From: Flectonema sp. DT1601
Lineage: Eukaryota; Euglenozoa; Diplonemea; Diplonemida; Diplonemidae
Length of the DNA stretch: 64,000 nucleotides
Reading direction: 5' to 3'
NCBI GenBank assembly: GCA_964019425.1
Contig: OZ025804.1
Location: 310,001-374,000 of the forward strand
Numbering within the stretch: the stretch's first letter is position 1; the number at the start of each line of letters is the position of its first letter. A program made the position numbers and the translations under genes. The notes under the pieces are model-generated. The model saw nothing but the letters and a program-made list of their open reading frames with translations, was not told the origin of the DNA and did not search any database. Shown here one piece after another: positions 1-10,476 of the stretch.

Positions 1-1933
1 GATTGGCAAGAACAAGCATAACAGGAGGCGCCACAGGGGCTGAACGTACCACTCCGTCCTCACGGGGAAGACCTCTAGACAGCAAGGCCTAATGCTAATC
101 TGCCATCCGCATCCAAGGATTGGTCCTCTGTCTATCTTGTACAGAAAGAAGCACAGCTTCGGGCCGAATTTCGAAACCTGAGCACATGGGATGTTCAAGA
201 GAAGGCCAGTAGCCTAAACATCGGACATGGGGGAATTAACACGCCGGGTCTCGTGTAGCATATAATTAAGGTTCAAATCAGGTCGATAAAAATAAAAATT
301 GAGTTCCCTTTTCATCCCCCACTCAACTCAGAGGGAAACCCTGGTTATGGATTGCTCAATGCACGGAATTACTTATAATTTTTGCGAGCCCTCCTAACAC
401 ACCCCTTGTTTTCACCCCCCTCAGGTACCACACGGTCCACACTTTTTGAGATTTTTCAAAGACTTGCTCTAAAGTGCCGAAGAACTGTTTCTTTGGATCG
501 CAATCCCCATTTTTGGGGTATATGTTGCAGTTTTCATAATTTGGGTGCCCAAAAAACTTGTTCTCCGGAAAAAAACCGAAAGTGCCCAAAATCTCCGTAA
601 AATCGATGCTTGTACCCCCCCCTACCCCCCCCCCCCCCCTCACAGCTGAAACATCCATATTAGGTGTAGGGGCCCACATGTGGTGGGGAAGATATCTCCT
701 CCTTCGTTGTGGGGATGCACGTGCTCTAAGTTCCAGCACACTGGCATTGCCAAGTGAGTCTTCCTTCATGTCTTGCCCCCTTGCCCAATCCACCAGGTCG
801 AAACTTGTCATTGGCGTTGCCTGTTCCAGTGGTATTGCCGCTCCATTCGCCCTCAGTGCTGCAGCTAAGCTCAACAGAGGTCCGTTTTCTATTCCGATTC
901 TCCCCATCTCTCCTGTTTCTCTGTCTGAATTTGCTTCCATCTCCCTTCCGGGGGATCCTCGGGCTGCAGGTTTTATATTGTTGTCCGGGCCTGAACTTAT
1001 GGATCTTCTTAACCTTGTTCGTAGTCGGCCGTCCTTCAATACCTGTTTTGAGCGCTTCTGCATAAGTCTTGCTGGTTTCCTTAAATACTTCAACCTTGGT
1101 AATGGGAGTGTTTCTAATACTTGCATATTCCTGTACTCTAACCTTCGTCTTGGGAGTGCTGTTGTTACTTGCAGGGTCTGGTCGGCTGGTCACTTCGCGA
1201 ACCCTCTCCTGTTTCCCAATGCTGGGTATGTGGAAACAGACACCTTCCCCCCTTTCCATTTTGGTTGCTGCAGCTTCACATGTTTGTTCCTCTTAGCTAT
1301 GGCGTTTGCCTTCTCCAACGGGTCTTCCGATGCCACTTTCATTATCATCTCCAGCTCGGATCTCTTCGTCCCATCCTTGCAGAAGTAATGCTGAATCCGC
1401 AGCTGCTCCAACAAAACCTAGCTCTACGAAGTGGGGGTTTTCTTCCCACACGCTACTACATATTCGAACCCGAGTATAAAGTTTTTCAATTGCTTGAAAT
1501 AACTGAGAAGTTGGCTTCCCCCAACTTTGTATTCGAGGCTGTTAACATACCTCTCTCTGATCCCGTGTGCCGTCCTTCCCGAACTCATTACTGCTGCCCA
1601 TCTTTTTACATCTCTGGCTGCAGATGGGTCGGTCACCTCCTGTGTTGCTTCTTCTTCTTCCGTCTTTGGTGCTTGAGGTACTGCTACTGGCCCTTGCTGA
1701 GTTGTGGTAGACCTCTTCTTCAGACCCGCTAATTCCTGCATGATACCTTGTATCACGGCTGCCTGTTGTTCCTGATGGGCCTGCTGTTGTTGATTGATAC
1801 TCTGGAACAATGCTGTATTCTGGTCCTGCTGATCTTGTTGTTGCTGTTGTAGAACCTGTTGCTCTTTGAATGCTTCCCACATGCCCCCGATGTTCTCAGC
1901 TTTCTCGGCGTGTGTTTGATCACTGGCACTCAC
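1..1933 (-). mobile_element. eroded mobile-element-like relic, family not assigned
   Basis: The minus strand carries open stretches that look like parts of one decayed element. At 1424-1933 lies a glutamine-rich, coiled-coil-like segment followed by a basic segment. At roughly 356-1414 lie low-complexity, basic, proline- and serine-rich segments. The bias resembles gag- or ORF1-like proteins of retroelements, but I see no reverse transcriptase, protease, integrase or zinc knuckle that would settle a family, and no terminal repeats. It appears broken and old. Composition differs from the neighbouring housekeeping genes. It could instead be a decayed host gene. Confidence 0.3.
615..639. repeat. 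near-pure poly-C tract
   Basis: A run of cytosines interrupted once by TA. It is the longest C-run noticed in an otherwise A/T-homopolymer-rich window and lies inside the mobile-element-like relic. Confidence 0.9.
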
Positions 1934-1978
1934 ACAGTCTCAACAGGTGTTTGATAACTGCGATTGAATGTAAACCTT

Positions 1979-3430
1979 TTAGTTTTGAAATGTCTGTCTG
2001 GATGAACAAAAATATAAAAATTTGTCTCCAACAACTGAAACATTGCTGAGACTTGATAAGTCCACAGATGACAGTGAATAGCAATGTTTGAGGAAATTAT
2101 TACCAACAGATGTGACGTATTGAAGACCAGGAAGGCTGACCTTTATAACCTTACAAGATGAGTATAAGAAATCATTCGAAACGGTCGTGACTGAGGGTTC
2201 AGAGTTGCTGAATGAGATGTTCGTAACATCATCCGAGAACCACTCACTGTTAAACTGAAGACAGCCATCCACAGCGAATGTGGGAGTATCAAGGCAGAAA
2301 AACCCGTCCTGATCCCGTTCTCCTCGTGGGAATGCCTTCGCTCTCTTTGCAGCATCTGTGAACCATTCCAATCCAAACAAGCGCACCACAGATGCATCCA
2401 ACAGCGAGCCGTCCTCCACTCCGTGCGACACCAGTCGACTACCTGCTCGAGTACAATTACTTAGAAAACAATCTCCTACAGCTGAAACATTGCTGAGACT
2501 TGATAAGTCCAGAGATGTGGGGGATGAACAATTATTTAGAAAACCATCTCCAACAACTGAAATATTGCTGAGACTGGATAAGTCAACAGATGTGAGGGAT
2601 GAACAATAATTTAGAAAATAGTCACCAACAGCCGAAACATTGCTGAGACTTGATAAGTTAACAGATGTGAGGGATGAACAATCACTTAGAAAATAGTCAC
2701 CAACAGCTGAAATATTGCTGAGACTTGATAAGTTAACAGATGTGAGGGATGAACAATCACTTAGAAAATAGTCACCAACAGCTGAAATATTGCTGAGACT
2801 TGATAAGTTAACAGATGTGAGGGATGAACAATCACTTAGAAAATAGTCACCAACAACTGAAACATTGCTGAGACTTGATAAGTCTACAGATGACAGTGAA
2901 TTGCAATCTCTGAGGAAATTGTTACCAACAGATGTGACGCATTGAAGACCAGGCAGACTGACCTTTATAACCTTACGAGATGAGAATAAGAAATCATCCG
3001 AAACGGTCGTGACTGAGGGTTCAGGGTTGCTGAATGAGATGTTCGTAACATCATCCGAGAACCACTTTCTGTTACTAAACTGAAGACAGCCATCCACAGC
3101 GAATGTGGGAGTATCAAGGCAGAAAAACCCGTCCTGATCCCGTTCTCCTCGTAGGAATGCCTTCGCTCTCTTTGCAGCATCTGTGAACCATTCCAATCCA
3201 AACAAGCGCACCACAGATGCATCCAACAGCGAGCCGTCCTCCACTCCGTACGACACCAGTCGACTACCTGCTCGAAGCAGCGATCCTGCGAATGAAAGCT
3301 CAAGAAAGTCAGCATCGGTACCCCACTCATCAGCTGCAACCTGCAATGCATCCTTCACGAGCGACTCTCCAGAAGCTGTGAAAACAACGTCAGGAAACCC
3401 TGTGTCTGGGAACGTAACCGAGAGTTGCAT
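1979..3430 (-). CDS. ubiquitin-like/leucine-rich-repeat protein, chimeric copy
   Basis: About 483 residues from the ATG at 3430, chosen because it begins the conserved MQLSVTFPDTGF segment and follows a CGTAG acceptor. Residues about 1-75 resemble a ubiquitin-like beta-grasp domain (LELSFAGSLLRAGSRL then VEDGSLLDASVVRL). A conserved linker (FGLEWFTDAAKRAKAF, DGFFCLDTPTF) follows, then about seven 23-residue BspA-type leucine-rich repeats (SLTSVNLSSLSN, VGDYFLSDCSS). After these, part of the ubiquitin-like domain and the linker recur (from TRAGSRLVSHGVEDGS) with a few more repeats, so the gene is a fusion of two paralogues. There is no signal peptide, so an intracellular role is likely. It is paralogous to 61864-63111, and similarity continues upstream of the start. 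Function unknown. Confidence 0.75.
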   Translation of the reverse strand: MQLSVTFPDTGFPDVVFTASGESLVKDALQVAADEWGTDADFLELSFAGSLLRAGSRLVSYGVEDGSLLDASVVRLFGLEWFTDAAKRAKAFLRGERDQDGFFCLDTPTFAVDGCLQFSNRKWFSDDVTNISFSNPEPSVTTVSDDFLFSSRKVIKVSLPGLQCVTSVGNNFLRDCNSLSSVDLSSLSNVSVVGDYFLSDCSSLTSVNLSSLSNISAVGDYFLSDCSSLTSVNLSSLSNISAVGDYFLSDCSSLTSVNLSSLSNVSAVGDYFLNYCSSLTSVDLSSLSNISVVGDGFLNNCSSPTSLDLSSLSNVSAVGDCFLSNCTRAGSRLVSHGVEDGSLLDASVVRLFGLEWFTDAAKRAKAFPRGERDQDGFFCLDTPTFAVDGCLQFNSEWFSDDVTNISFSNSEPSVTTVSNDFLYSSCKVIKVSLPGLQYVTSVGNNFLKHCYSLSSVDLSSLSNVSVVGDKFLYFCSSRQTFQN

Positions 3431-4515
3431 TTTAACTCGCCTGAGTAACCTACGAAATGTGATGATGAATGGCTTGGAGTATGATGAGATTAAAGAACGT
3501 GCAAAACATATTTCTTCAAACAGACTTTCTTTTTTTTTTGTTGCATAATTTAGTCCCAACCTATTGAGATTAACGCTGGGTTCTGATAATGTCATCTTCG
3601 CTGTTAAGTAAAAAGTGATAATTAAGTTTCGATTTCAATACCTCTCTCCAGTTAAAATATGAGTTTATTATAAAAAAAGTGCACTAAAATAAAATATAAA
3701 AAAGAAAAATTATAAAAACACATTGTTCTGCTGTTCCATAAGACACTTGTGGAATACGTAGTTTCAGTAGCCTTAATCTTATACTACTTGTCCCTCTTAG
3801 GCCTTCATCAGTAAGTTCTAGGGACTTCATTCCAGTTAAATAATAAATCGGATCCATCAATTGGTCTATTTCAAAAGAACTGATTCGTCGCTTACAGGGT
3901 TCCCCTTAGTTAGTATTAACAATTATCAGTCAATCAAAAGTTCCCCTTAATTAGTTAGTTTGATCTCGTTCGGTAACTCCTGTGAGGTGAAAGAAAATGA
4001 AGGTTAAGAGTCACCTCTGGTAGTCAGAAATCAGAAAACTCTTTTCGCTAAGTCGCTAGGGAATTCATGCTAGTTGATGTCATGTATACGATGCTGGATG
4101 ATGGGGAAAAAAAGAATAAAAGACTTACTCTTGCAACAGTTCTCTGGAAGTCCAATATCGCCAAAAACAATACAAGAAAAAAGAGGAAAAAAAAAAAAAA
4201 AACGAAAAAAAATATTGTGTTTGGCTTTGTTTTAATAATTAATGTTTCTTTACTTTTCAAAAAAAAAAAAAAAATAGAAATTTTGATCAGGAGAACAGAA
4301 CAGGGGTTTAAGTGATAAGATTATTTCTAACGTGTACGTAGCATCACTTTTTTTTTTCCTTACATAAATTTTTGACACCTCTCTCCATGAGAATAACTAA
4401 ACTCCAAATCTTCTTTCTCGAACGAGAATATATTTTTTTTTTCTTCCCTTCCCCCCCCAACAAAAGTACCTGATCTATCCTGGGGGCACACTATTATAAG
4501 ACCCCCTATGAGCAA

Positions 4516-4550
<35 letters not shown>

Positions 4551-4640
4551 TGAGAACAAAAAGTTATACTCTATGATTTAAGAAGTGGCAAATGCCGAAC
4601 CTGACTGCGCAACATCGAGAGTCAGCGAAATAATAGAAAC

Positions 4641-4671
<31 letters not shown>

Positions 4672-4866
4672 TTTCAGCTTCACGATAATTGAAGTGATCC
4701 TACTAAATTCCCAAGTGAAAACCTGGTGAACCTGTAAAGAGTACCAGTATTTGGTATTTAAAAACGAGTAGTTACCTGAGCGACGTCATTGTCGCCTACG
4801 AGTAAGGTACACCTGTCGGAAACCACCAACCGTGTTAAGAGAGACCGTCTGAAAGCTATAAGTACA
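3431..4866. other. intergenic spacer with homopolymers
   Basis: No gene seen. About the first 225 bases (to about 3655) match the sequence upstream of the paralogue at 61864-63111, so the duplicated block included 5' flank. The rest holds long A runs (about 4185, 4260, 4517-4549) and T runs (about 4643-4668). Confidence 0.7.
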
Positions 4867-7800
4867 TTAACAGCAGGTAAATCTAGAAATGAAAGCTTGA
4901 TGCTCAGGCGATAACGAACTTTGCAAGGCACTGGTCATAGATGCGTATTGCGGGTGTCGTTTCAACTCTTGCCACTTGAAGTTCAGAAATTGAGACGCAT
5001 CTGGTACATCACTACACACATCAGCCTCTTCTTTAACAGCACCCACAAGCGGGCAGTAAGCGTTTGTGTATCCATCTTCATACTGTGAGGAGATTGTGTT
5101 TTTAATAGAATTTTAAGAAGACGCAAATAAATAATTTAAAACATACCCTTTCCTTTAGACCTTCCGCAGTGTATACGTTGGCCTCAAAAGTAGTTCCTTC
5201 CTTGTCTTCAGCCTTTTCATTTAGGCAGAGAGAACATAAGGTTTTAACTGCCTGAACCCAAAGATCAGAATTGCCTTGCAAGACTTGTGATTCACAGATA
5301 AGTTTAGTTAGGGCGATCATGCATGCTTTGCGTGGGTGGGCTCCGATGATCTTTGTGATGTGTACGCACCATACATTTGTGAATACCATCGCCCAAAGTC
5401 CAGGCTGTAGACCATCGATCAAATTCAGGGTGTAATCTGCTCCCCTCTTGTGAATTAGTATCGAACAAAACAATAAAAACATTTTACAAAACTTTATTGT
5501 TTTCATGTTTGTCAATCTGTTGAACAGAATCCGCATGACGTCAGGCATCAGTTTCTCTGTCTCCGCTAATGGTACGTAGAGTGTAACTGCATTTAGAATG
5601 CAGAAGCCTTCATGATCGTACAACTTATTATTTGCTAGCATTTGAAAAATACCTAAAATTCGATTCAGCAGTCCGTCTTCCACGAGACGTTGCGGGACTT
5701 TCTCTATAAAAACTGTTTTTTTTTTTTAAATTTTATCTTGTTCATACTTATACCCCTTTTAAAGGAGTACAAGTATGCTTGTCTTATTTAATTAAACGCC
5801 ATCACAATTATAAAAAAAAAATAAAAAAAAATTGCAATACCAGTCAAAAACCTAATAATAGCCGGAATATTTCCCTTATTTTGATATAATTGTGGGGAGC
5901 ACAATGTGTCAACCTGTTTTTTTTTATTTTTTTTATTTTTTTTTTATACAAAACAATGAAAAAATAATGAATACAAACCAATTGATAATAACACTGTGGT
6001 ACATTACTTCTTGACTCCATCATCTGTGCGTAAATTTGAAATACGTACGGCATAAACTCCGCTACATCTTTCTGAAGAACTATTGCGAAAGGCTCAAAAA
6101 TTGCCTGCTCAATACACTCTACCTGCTTTGGGTTAAAACGAATGAGGCAGGATACAGATTCAAATAAATAATGGTTGTAAGAAGGATTGGAAGGGTTTCT
6201 AGTAACATGGCTTAAGATAGAAACTAACGGTTCTAAGAGGGGAGGGATTAAATGTCCTATAAGATCTTGACTTCTTCTAATGACCCTCATCACACACATT
6301 ATTAAATAATGGTTTTCTCTAATTGCCTTTCGAAGTGCAACAAACAAGTTTGTGAACAGAGTTGCTGCCAGTGGTGTTATAATCTCACGTGTGACTAGCG
6401 TCTCACCATTTTGGTCTCTCACAGTGAGTAGACGCTCAATAGCAGCAGCTGCGTAAGTCATGACTACTTCACTTGATGAAAGCACCCACTTACCTAACAA
6501 TTCAATACACGCTGGGTAATGCTCTTTTGGTATCTGATTTCTAAAAGTTGAAATAAACTTTATTCCATCCGCCTTCAGCAGCGGTGCTGCTGCCGTGGCT
6601 GTCTCGCAACCTTTACTCAACTCTGGTAAGATATGCTGAGTAAAGAATCCAACAATATCAATCTGATTTGTATATTGCACACCACTCATAACAACAGTGC
6701 TGTTGCTTTGTTTAATTGAGAGAGCAGTTGTGAGATAGATGGCAGCGTCTTTTGATTTCCACTCCGACTCATTGTTGGCGTAGGATTGAAGGAGAGAAGT
6801 GATGTGTTCCTGGAATATTGTAGAGACTGGTGTTTGATAATTCTTACACAGAGCGTGAGTGAATTCACAAGCAGTTCGTCGACGGGTATGCTGATCAGAC
6901 CCTTCGATGTCACGGCGTATATACTCTTCTGGTTCGTCTTCAAACATTTCGACATCTGACTGTCTGATTCTGATATTCGGAAGTATAATTTGATTACAGA
7001 CGGTGTGTAGTGTTTGCTGATCTTGGAATACTGTGTGTTTAAATGATTGAGCAGTCGCAGCCAAGAAATCCATCGCAGCAATCGCCAAGTCATCATCTCT
7101 CGGCCCATCAGTAAGCTTCGTGAGCATCATCCAGATTGCCTCTGCAAACCGTTCAAGGTAGTCTTCAAAGTCTTCGTCGAATTTTCGAAGGAAAACCGTC
7201 AACATTTCCGTTATCGTCGCCTTTGCCCTCGCCAGTATAGTAGGAGATTCTGACATGTCGTTGTTGAATAGTGGTGTTTCAAATTTCAAGACACTAATAT
7301 AACTCTGCATAAAGTGTGCCAAGTGAGTAGTAATAAAATCAGGCAAATCAAGACAGGTGAAGTCGAAAAACAAATCGATGCAACTATTGAACAAGATGAG
7401 GATTTCTGACAGAGTACCCGCCTGATGTGGTTTCAACAGCTCTCCAACAAGCCATTGCGTTACAGGAAGGAGAACTGGACCTACACAGTCGATACTTGGG
7501 ATGATTTCTTCACATAATTCTTCAGTCAATTCATGTGCTTCTCTATATCTACAAAAGACGCTGTGTAATATCGTAAGCACGCTAGACAGAAGAGCAACAT
7601 TCTGTGACTTGAAGGCAGCTTCAGCTCGGGATACCAGATCGGGAACGAGATGCGGCCAGCTAGTAGGGAAGTCACTTTTACAAATGATCGTCACTGCTTC
7701 ACTTAGGCAGTTTTGAACAGGACCCTTCTGTGCACTCAGTAGTGTAGCAGATATTTGATCTCTCACTGCAGTCTTATCCTGTTCTGGTAGAGTCCAGTCA

Positions 7801-8015
7801 CTAGTCACAGCCCAGTGTTCCTTCACAACATTTTTTAGAAAGATTGCTGCTGCTATTTGGACGTCTTCTCCGCAGTTGGTGTTTCCCAGAACTTGGACAA
7901 CGACACGCAAGAAACCGGCCTCTTTCTTGAGTCTGCTTAATTCATTCTCTGCACTGCTTCTCTTATTTATATCAGTTTCGCAAGAATGTAAAAATATCTG
8001 ACATGCTTGTTCCAT
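4867..8015 (-). CDS. CSE1: exportin-2 (CSE1/CAS), importin-alpha re-exporter
   Basis: A HEAT-repeat karyopherin that returns importin-alpha to the cytoplasm with RanGTP. Four exons: 5979-8015, 5841-5913, 5147-5712 and 4867-5082, giving 963 residues, close to human (971) and yeast (960). The N-terminus shows the importin-beta signature (AENELSRLKKEAGFLRVV, AAIFLKNVVKEHW). SDFPTSWPHLVPDL and EEYIRRDIEGSDQHTRRRTA match the family. Exon 2 has only 73 nt and supplies the conserved GNIPAIIRFLT segment. All three introns keep phase. Introns 1 and 2 end in A-rich tracts followed by CAG rather than a pyrimidine tract. The TAA stop is at 4867-4869. The start ATG is the first after an AG acceptor. Confidence 0.95.
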
Positions 8016-8265
8016 TTTTCTTTTTTAATTTTTATTGTGATCTGGTTGGTTGAGATAGAAATAACAATCTCCACTTCTTAACCATGACATTTATCAAACT
8101 CTACTGGTCGTTTAGGTGCAATCTGAAAACGAAATGAAGATAAAAATGCAAGCAATAGAGGGGGCTGTACATCTTAAGGAATTCTATAATATAATAAACG
8201 TAACCGCAATACGATAATACAATCGTATCGTTTCATTATTCTAAACGACAAAATCAACACGTGAC

Positions 8266-9036
8266 CTACAGCGCCCCGAGCACTCCTACCACTGCTGCGA
8301 ACAAGTAGTAGTTGTAACAAGATAATAAAAGAACCGGCCAGACAATCGAAACTGTCGGCAAAATTAAAAAGATTGGGGGAACTGAAGTTGGGAGAAAGTC
8401 GCAAGCAGCCCACAAAACATAATTCGGAAGTTCATAAAAAAAAATAAAAGGACCTCCAAACAATATGGTGGCGAACTTATATACTGCACCATCAGTTGAT
8501 GCAAACTGTGATGTAATGTTACTTTTAAATATGTGATAGCGAGGACCTTCTTCTTCAACACCCACAACACATTTAGACGCGTGCAGTAATCCTTTTAACA
8601 AATGTGTAACAGCTGTAAGAGAGTCAGATTCTAAAGACAGTTTTTTCTCAATCGCGAGTAAGGTGTCAGTTTGAAAAGATACAAGTTTCAATGTCTGCCC
8701 ACATGCGTTTTGAGAGTCCGGAATGTTAGAAACTCCGAGTCTGCAGGTAGGAATGAAATGCATTGCCGGCCATCCACTTTTCCCCTTTGCCCCACAATAT
8801 GGCGGCTGTTCCCATTTCAAGCATTCATATTGTAAAGCGTTTATCATATTTCCAACTTTTTCACTCACTCTTGTTCGATATGCTTCGAGATCCTCTCCAC
8901 TCATTTCCGCCAATCCCTTCGGCCATTCTGTAATTTCTACCTTCAGTGACTTCTTCATCTCTGTCTCACAATCATAATAGCAAACCAGAGTGAGGGCCAG
9001 CGATGCGGCAAGCGAATACAACAGTTTAAGCATCAT
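8266..9036 (-). CDS. secretory-pathway membrane protein, hypothetical
   Basis: 256 residues. The ATG at 9036 lies just 3' of a TTAAACAG acceptor. Residues 1-18 form a signal peptide or anchor (MMLKLLYSLAASLALTLVCY). A central region with several cysteines follows, including YECLKWEQPPYCG and TCRLGVSN. The last 75 residues hold two or three hydrophobic segments (ATILFGGPFIFFY, PPIFLILPTVSIVWPVLLLS, YLFAAVVGVLGAL). Topology suggests a luminal or extracellular domain anchored near its C-terminus. I do not recognise a family. Confidence 0.7.
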   Translation of the reverse strand: MMLKLLYSLAASLALTLVCYYDCETEMKKSLKVEITEWPKGLAEMSGEDLEAYRTRVSEKVGNMINALQYECLKWEQPPYCGAKGKSGWPAMHFIPTCRLGVSNIPDSQNACGQTLKLVSFQTDTLLAIEKKLSLESDSLTAVTHLLKGLLHASKCVVGVEEEGPRYHIFKSNITSQFASTDGAVYKFATILFGGPFIFFYELPNYVLWAACDFLPTSVPPIFLILPTVSIVWPVLLLSCYNYYLFAAVVGVLGAL

Positions 9037-9162
9037 TTTTGTATCCTGTTTAAGTAGTTTTAGTTTCCGTACCTGGCAATCTATTTAAATGTTGCGGATA
9101 GACAGTTGACCCATATCAGTAAATTAAAACAGATCAAAGTGATGAATTCCATTTCTGTGTGT

Positions 9163-9237
9163 CCTCTACACACACAGGTAGCTTCGTACGGTGTTGTGCC
9201 CTCTACACACACACAGGTACAGCTTTGTACGGGGTTA
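9163..9237. repeat. two-copy imperfect tandem repeat
   Basis: Two adjacent copies of about 36-39 bp, each starting CCTCTACACACACA, passing through CAGGTA and a CTTCGTACGG/CTTTGTACGG core. They lie in the 435-bp spacer between two small genes, which otherwise shows nothing recognisable. Confidence 0.8.
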
Positions 9238-9472
9238 TCTCTCTTTTTTTCTCCTCATCTCCCGGGTCGCAACAGATGTCAGCAGAGCAACAAGAGAGTA
9301 ACTAAAGATGAATTAAGAACCCGACAGAGTTGCTTACAACATGTGGGATTCTTAGCAGATGACATGCAACTGAACTTTTTATTCTTATCTTTTGATGAGC
9401 TCCACGGTGGGTCACAAAAGTGACGTCTCCTTCAGTCTGGTTGTTGAAATACTCTTCAGTGACGTGATGATA

Positions 9473-9996
9473 TCAAACAGTCTTCTTCTTCAATTCGAGA
9501 AGTAGACCTTCACAACCCTTCAGTCGAGAGACAGCTTCTTTACGAACTGCTCTCATGTCATTGCGAGCTTCTTCTTCATGTACTTCAGTGTTGAGGAGAG
9601 GGGTACCGTCTATTTTGGTCAACTCTTTGAGAAGTAATTCCAAAAGGCTCTCGATCTCCATTGCATGCGACTGTGAGATGTTTTCCAACTGTAGTTCTGA
9701 CACCTGTTTTTTTTATTTTTATAATCGATTCCGATGATCAATCAAAAATATATATTTAAGAAAAGGAAAGGAAATACCTGTTTTTCAATATTTCCAATGC
9801 TGGCAAAGTTGTCCGACAACTGTACTCGCATAGCAGCTGTCGGTGAGATGTCACAAATTGTAGCGGCTTGGTGTTCTTCGTCATCCTCTTCATCTTTCTT
9901 TGATAAGCAACTCTTTATACCAATCAATCCTCCAACAGCAACGAGAGCAACGCATCCCATAAAGGGGATGCTTTCCTTGTTCACTACCAACTGCAT
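9473..9996 (-). CDS. small single-pass membrane protein with coiled coil
   Basis: Two exons, 9778-9996 and 9473-9703, give 149 residues. The start is the ATG at 9996; upstream in-frame codons include no ATG. A good polypyrimidine-CAG acceptor lies at about 10079. Residues 12-30 form one transmembrane helix (GCVALVAVGGLIGIKSCL), followed by an acidic stretch (KKDEEDDEEH) and a predicted helical coiled-coil C-terminal half. The 74-nt intron starts GTATTT and ends in an A-rich tract plus CAG. Family not recognised; an organelle or endomembrane tail-out topology is possible. Confidence 0.75.
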
Positions 9997-10287
9997 ACTT
10001 GTGTTTATGCTTATCAATAAAATTAGTTACAGACTATCACACAAACCAGAAATGAGTCAGGCACGTAATAATTAAATGCTGCGGATAAGAAGTAAAAGTA
10101 AGTAAATAAAAGAAAGAATACTAAGATGCAATGTGAAGGGGGGAAGGGATGCAATTGCACCTTCCCACTCATTTCTTGTTGTTTTTGCTTTCTTTCATTT
10201 TGTTTCATTTTTTTTTCTTCTTCCTTTCTTTAACGAATTCTTTTTTTTTCTTCTTTCTCTGCTTTTCTTTTTCCCTCATTTGTTTTT

Positions 10288-10386
10288 TTATTTCGTATCA
10301 TAAATGCTGTCCTTTGTAGGTGGCTTGCTCACATCGGGATAGGGGATTTTGAACAACAGAAGGTAAGTCAAAGGAGCAAAGATTGC
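10288..10386 (-). other. possible unassigned 3'-terminal coding exon
   Basis: After a CGTCTTAG acceptor, 32 open codons with a hydrophobic start (AIFAPLTYLLLFKIPYPDV) and a polar tail end in TAA, followed by A-rich sequence like a 3' UTR. A plausible donor (GTAAGA) lies upstream at about 10462, but that is beyond the stop of the WD40 gene, and no ATG lies between. It may be an alternative last exon of the WD40 gene or chance. The remaining spacer (9997-10476) is pyrimidine-rich on the plus strand. Confidence 0.3.
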
Positions 10387-10476
10387 CTAAGACGAAAGTA
10401 AATGTGAGCAGTTAATTTTCTATTTTTCGAAATTACTGAATAATGCTGCTATCTGTCTTACCTTTCACAACCTTCA

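Noticed and set aside
10023-10208. 61-codon minus-strand frame upstream of the small membrane protein
   Set aside because: It runs through the polypyrimidine tract and acceptor at about 10079, so it is leader or intron.
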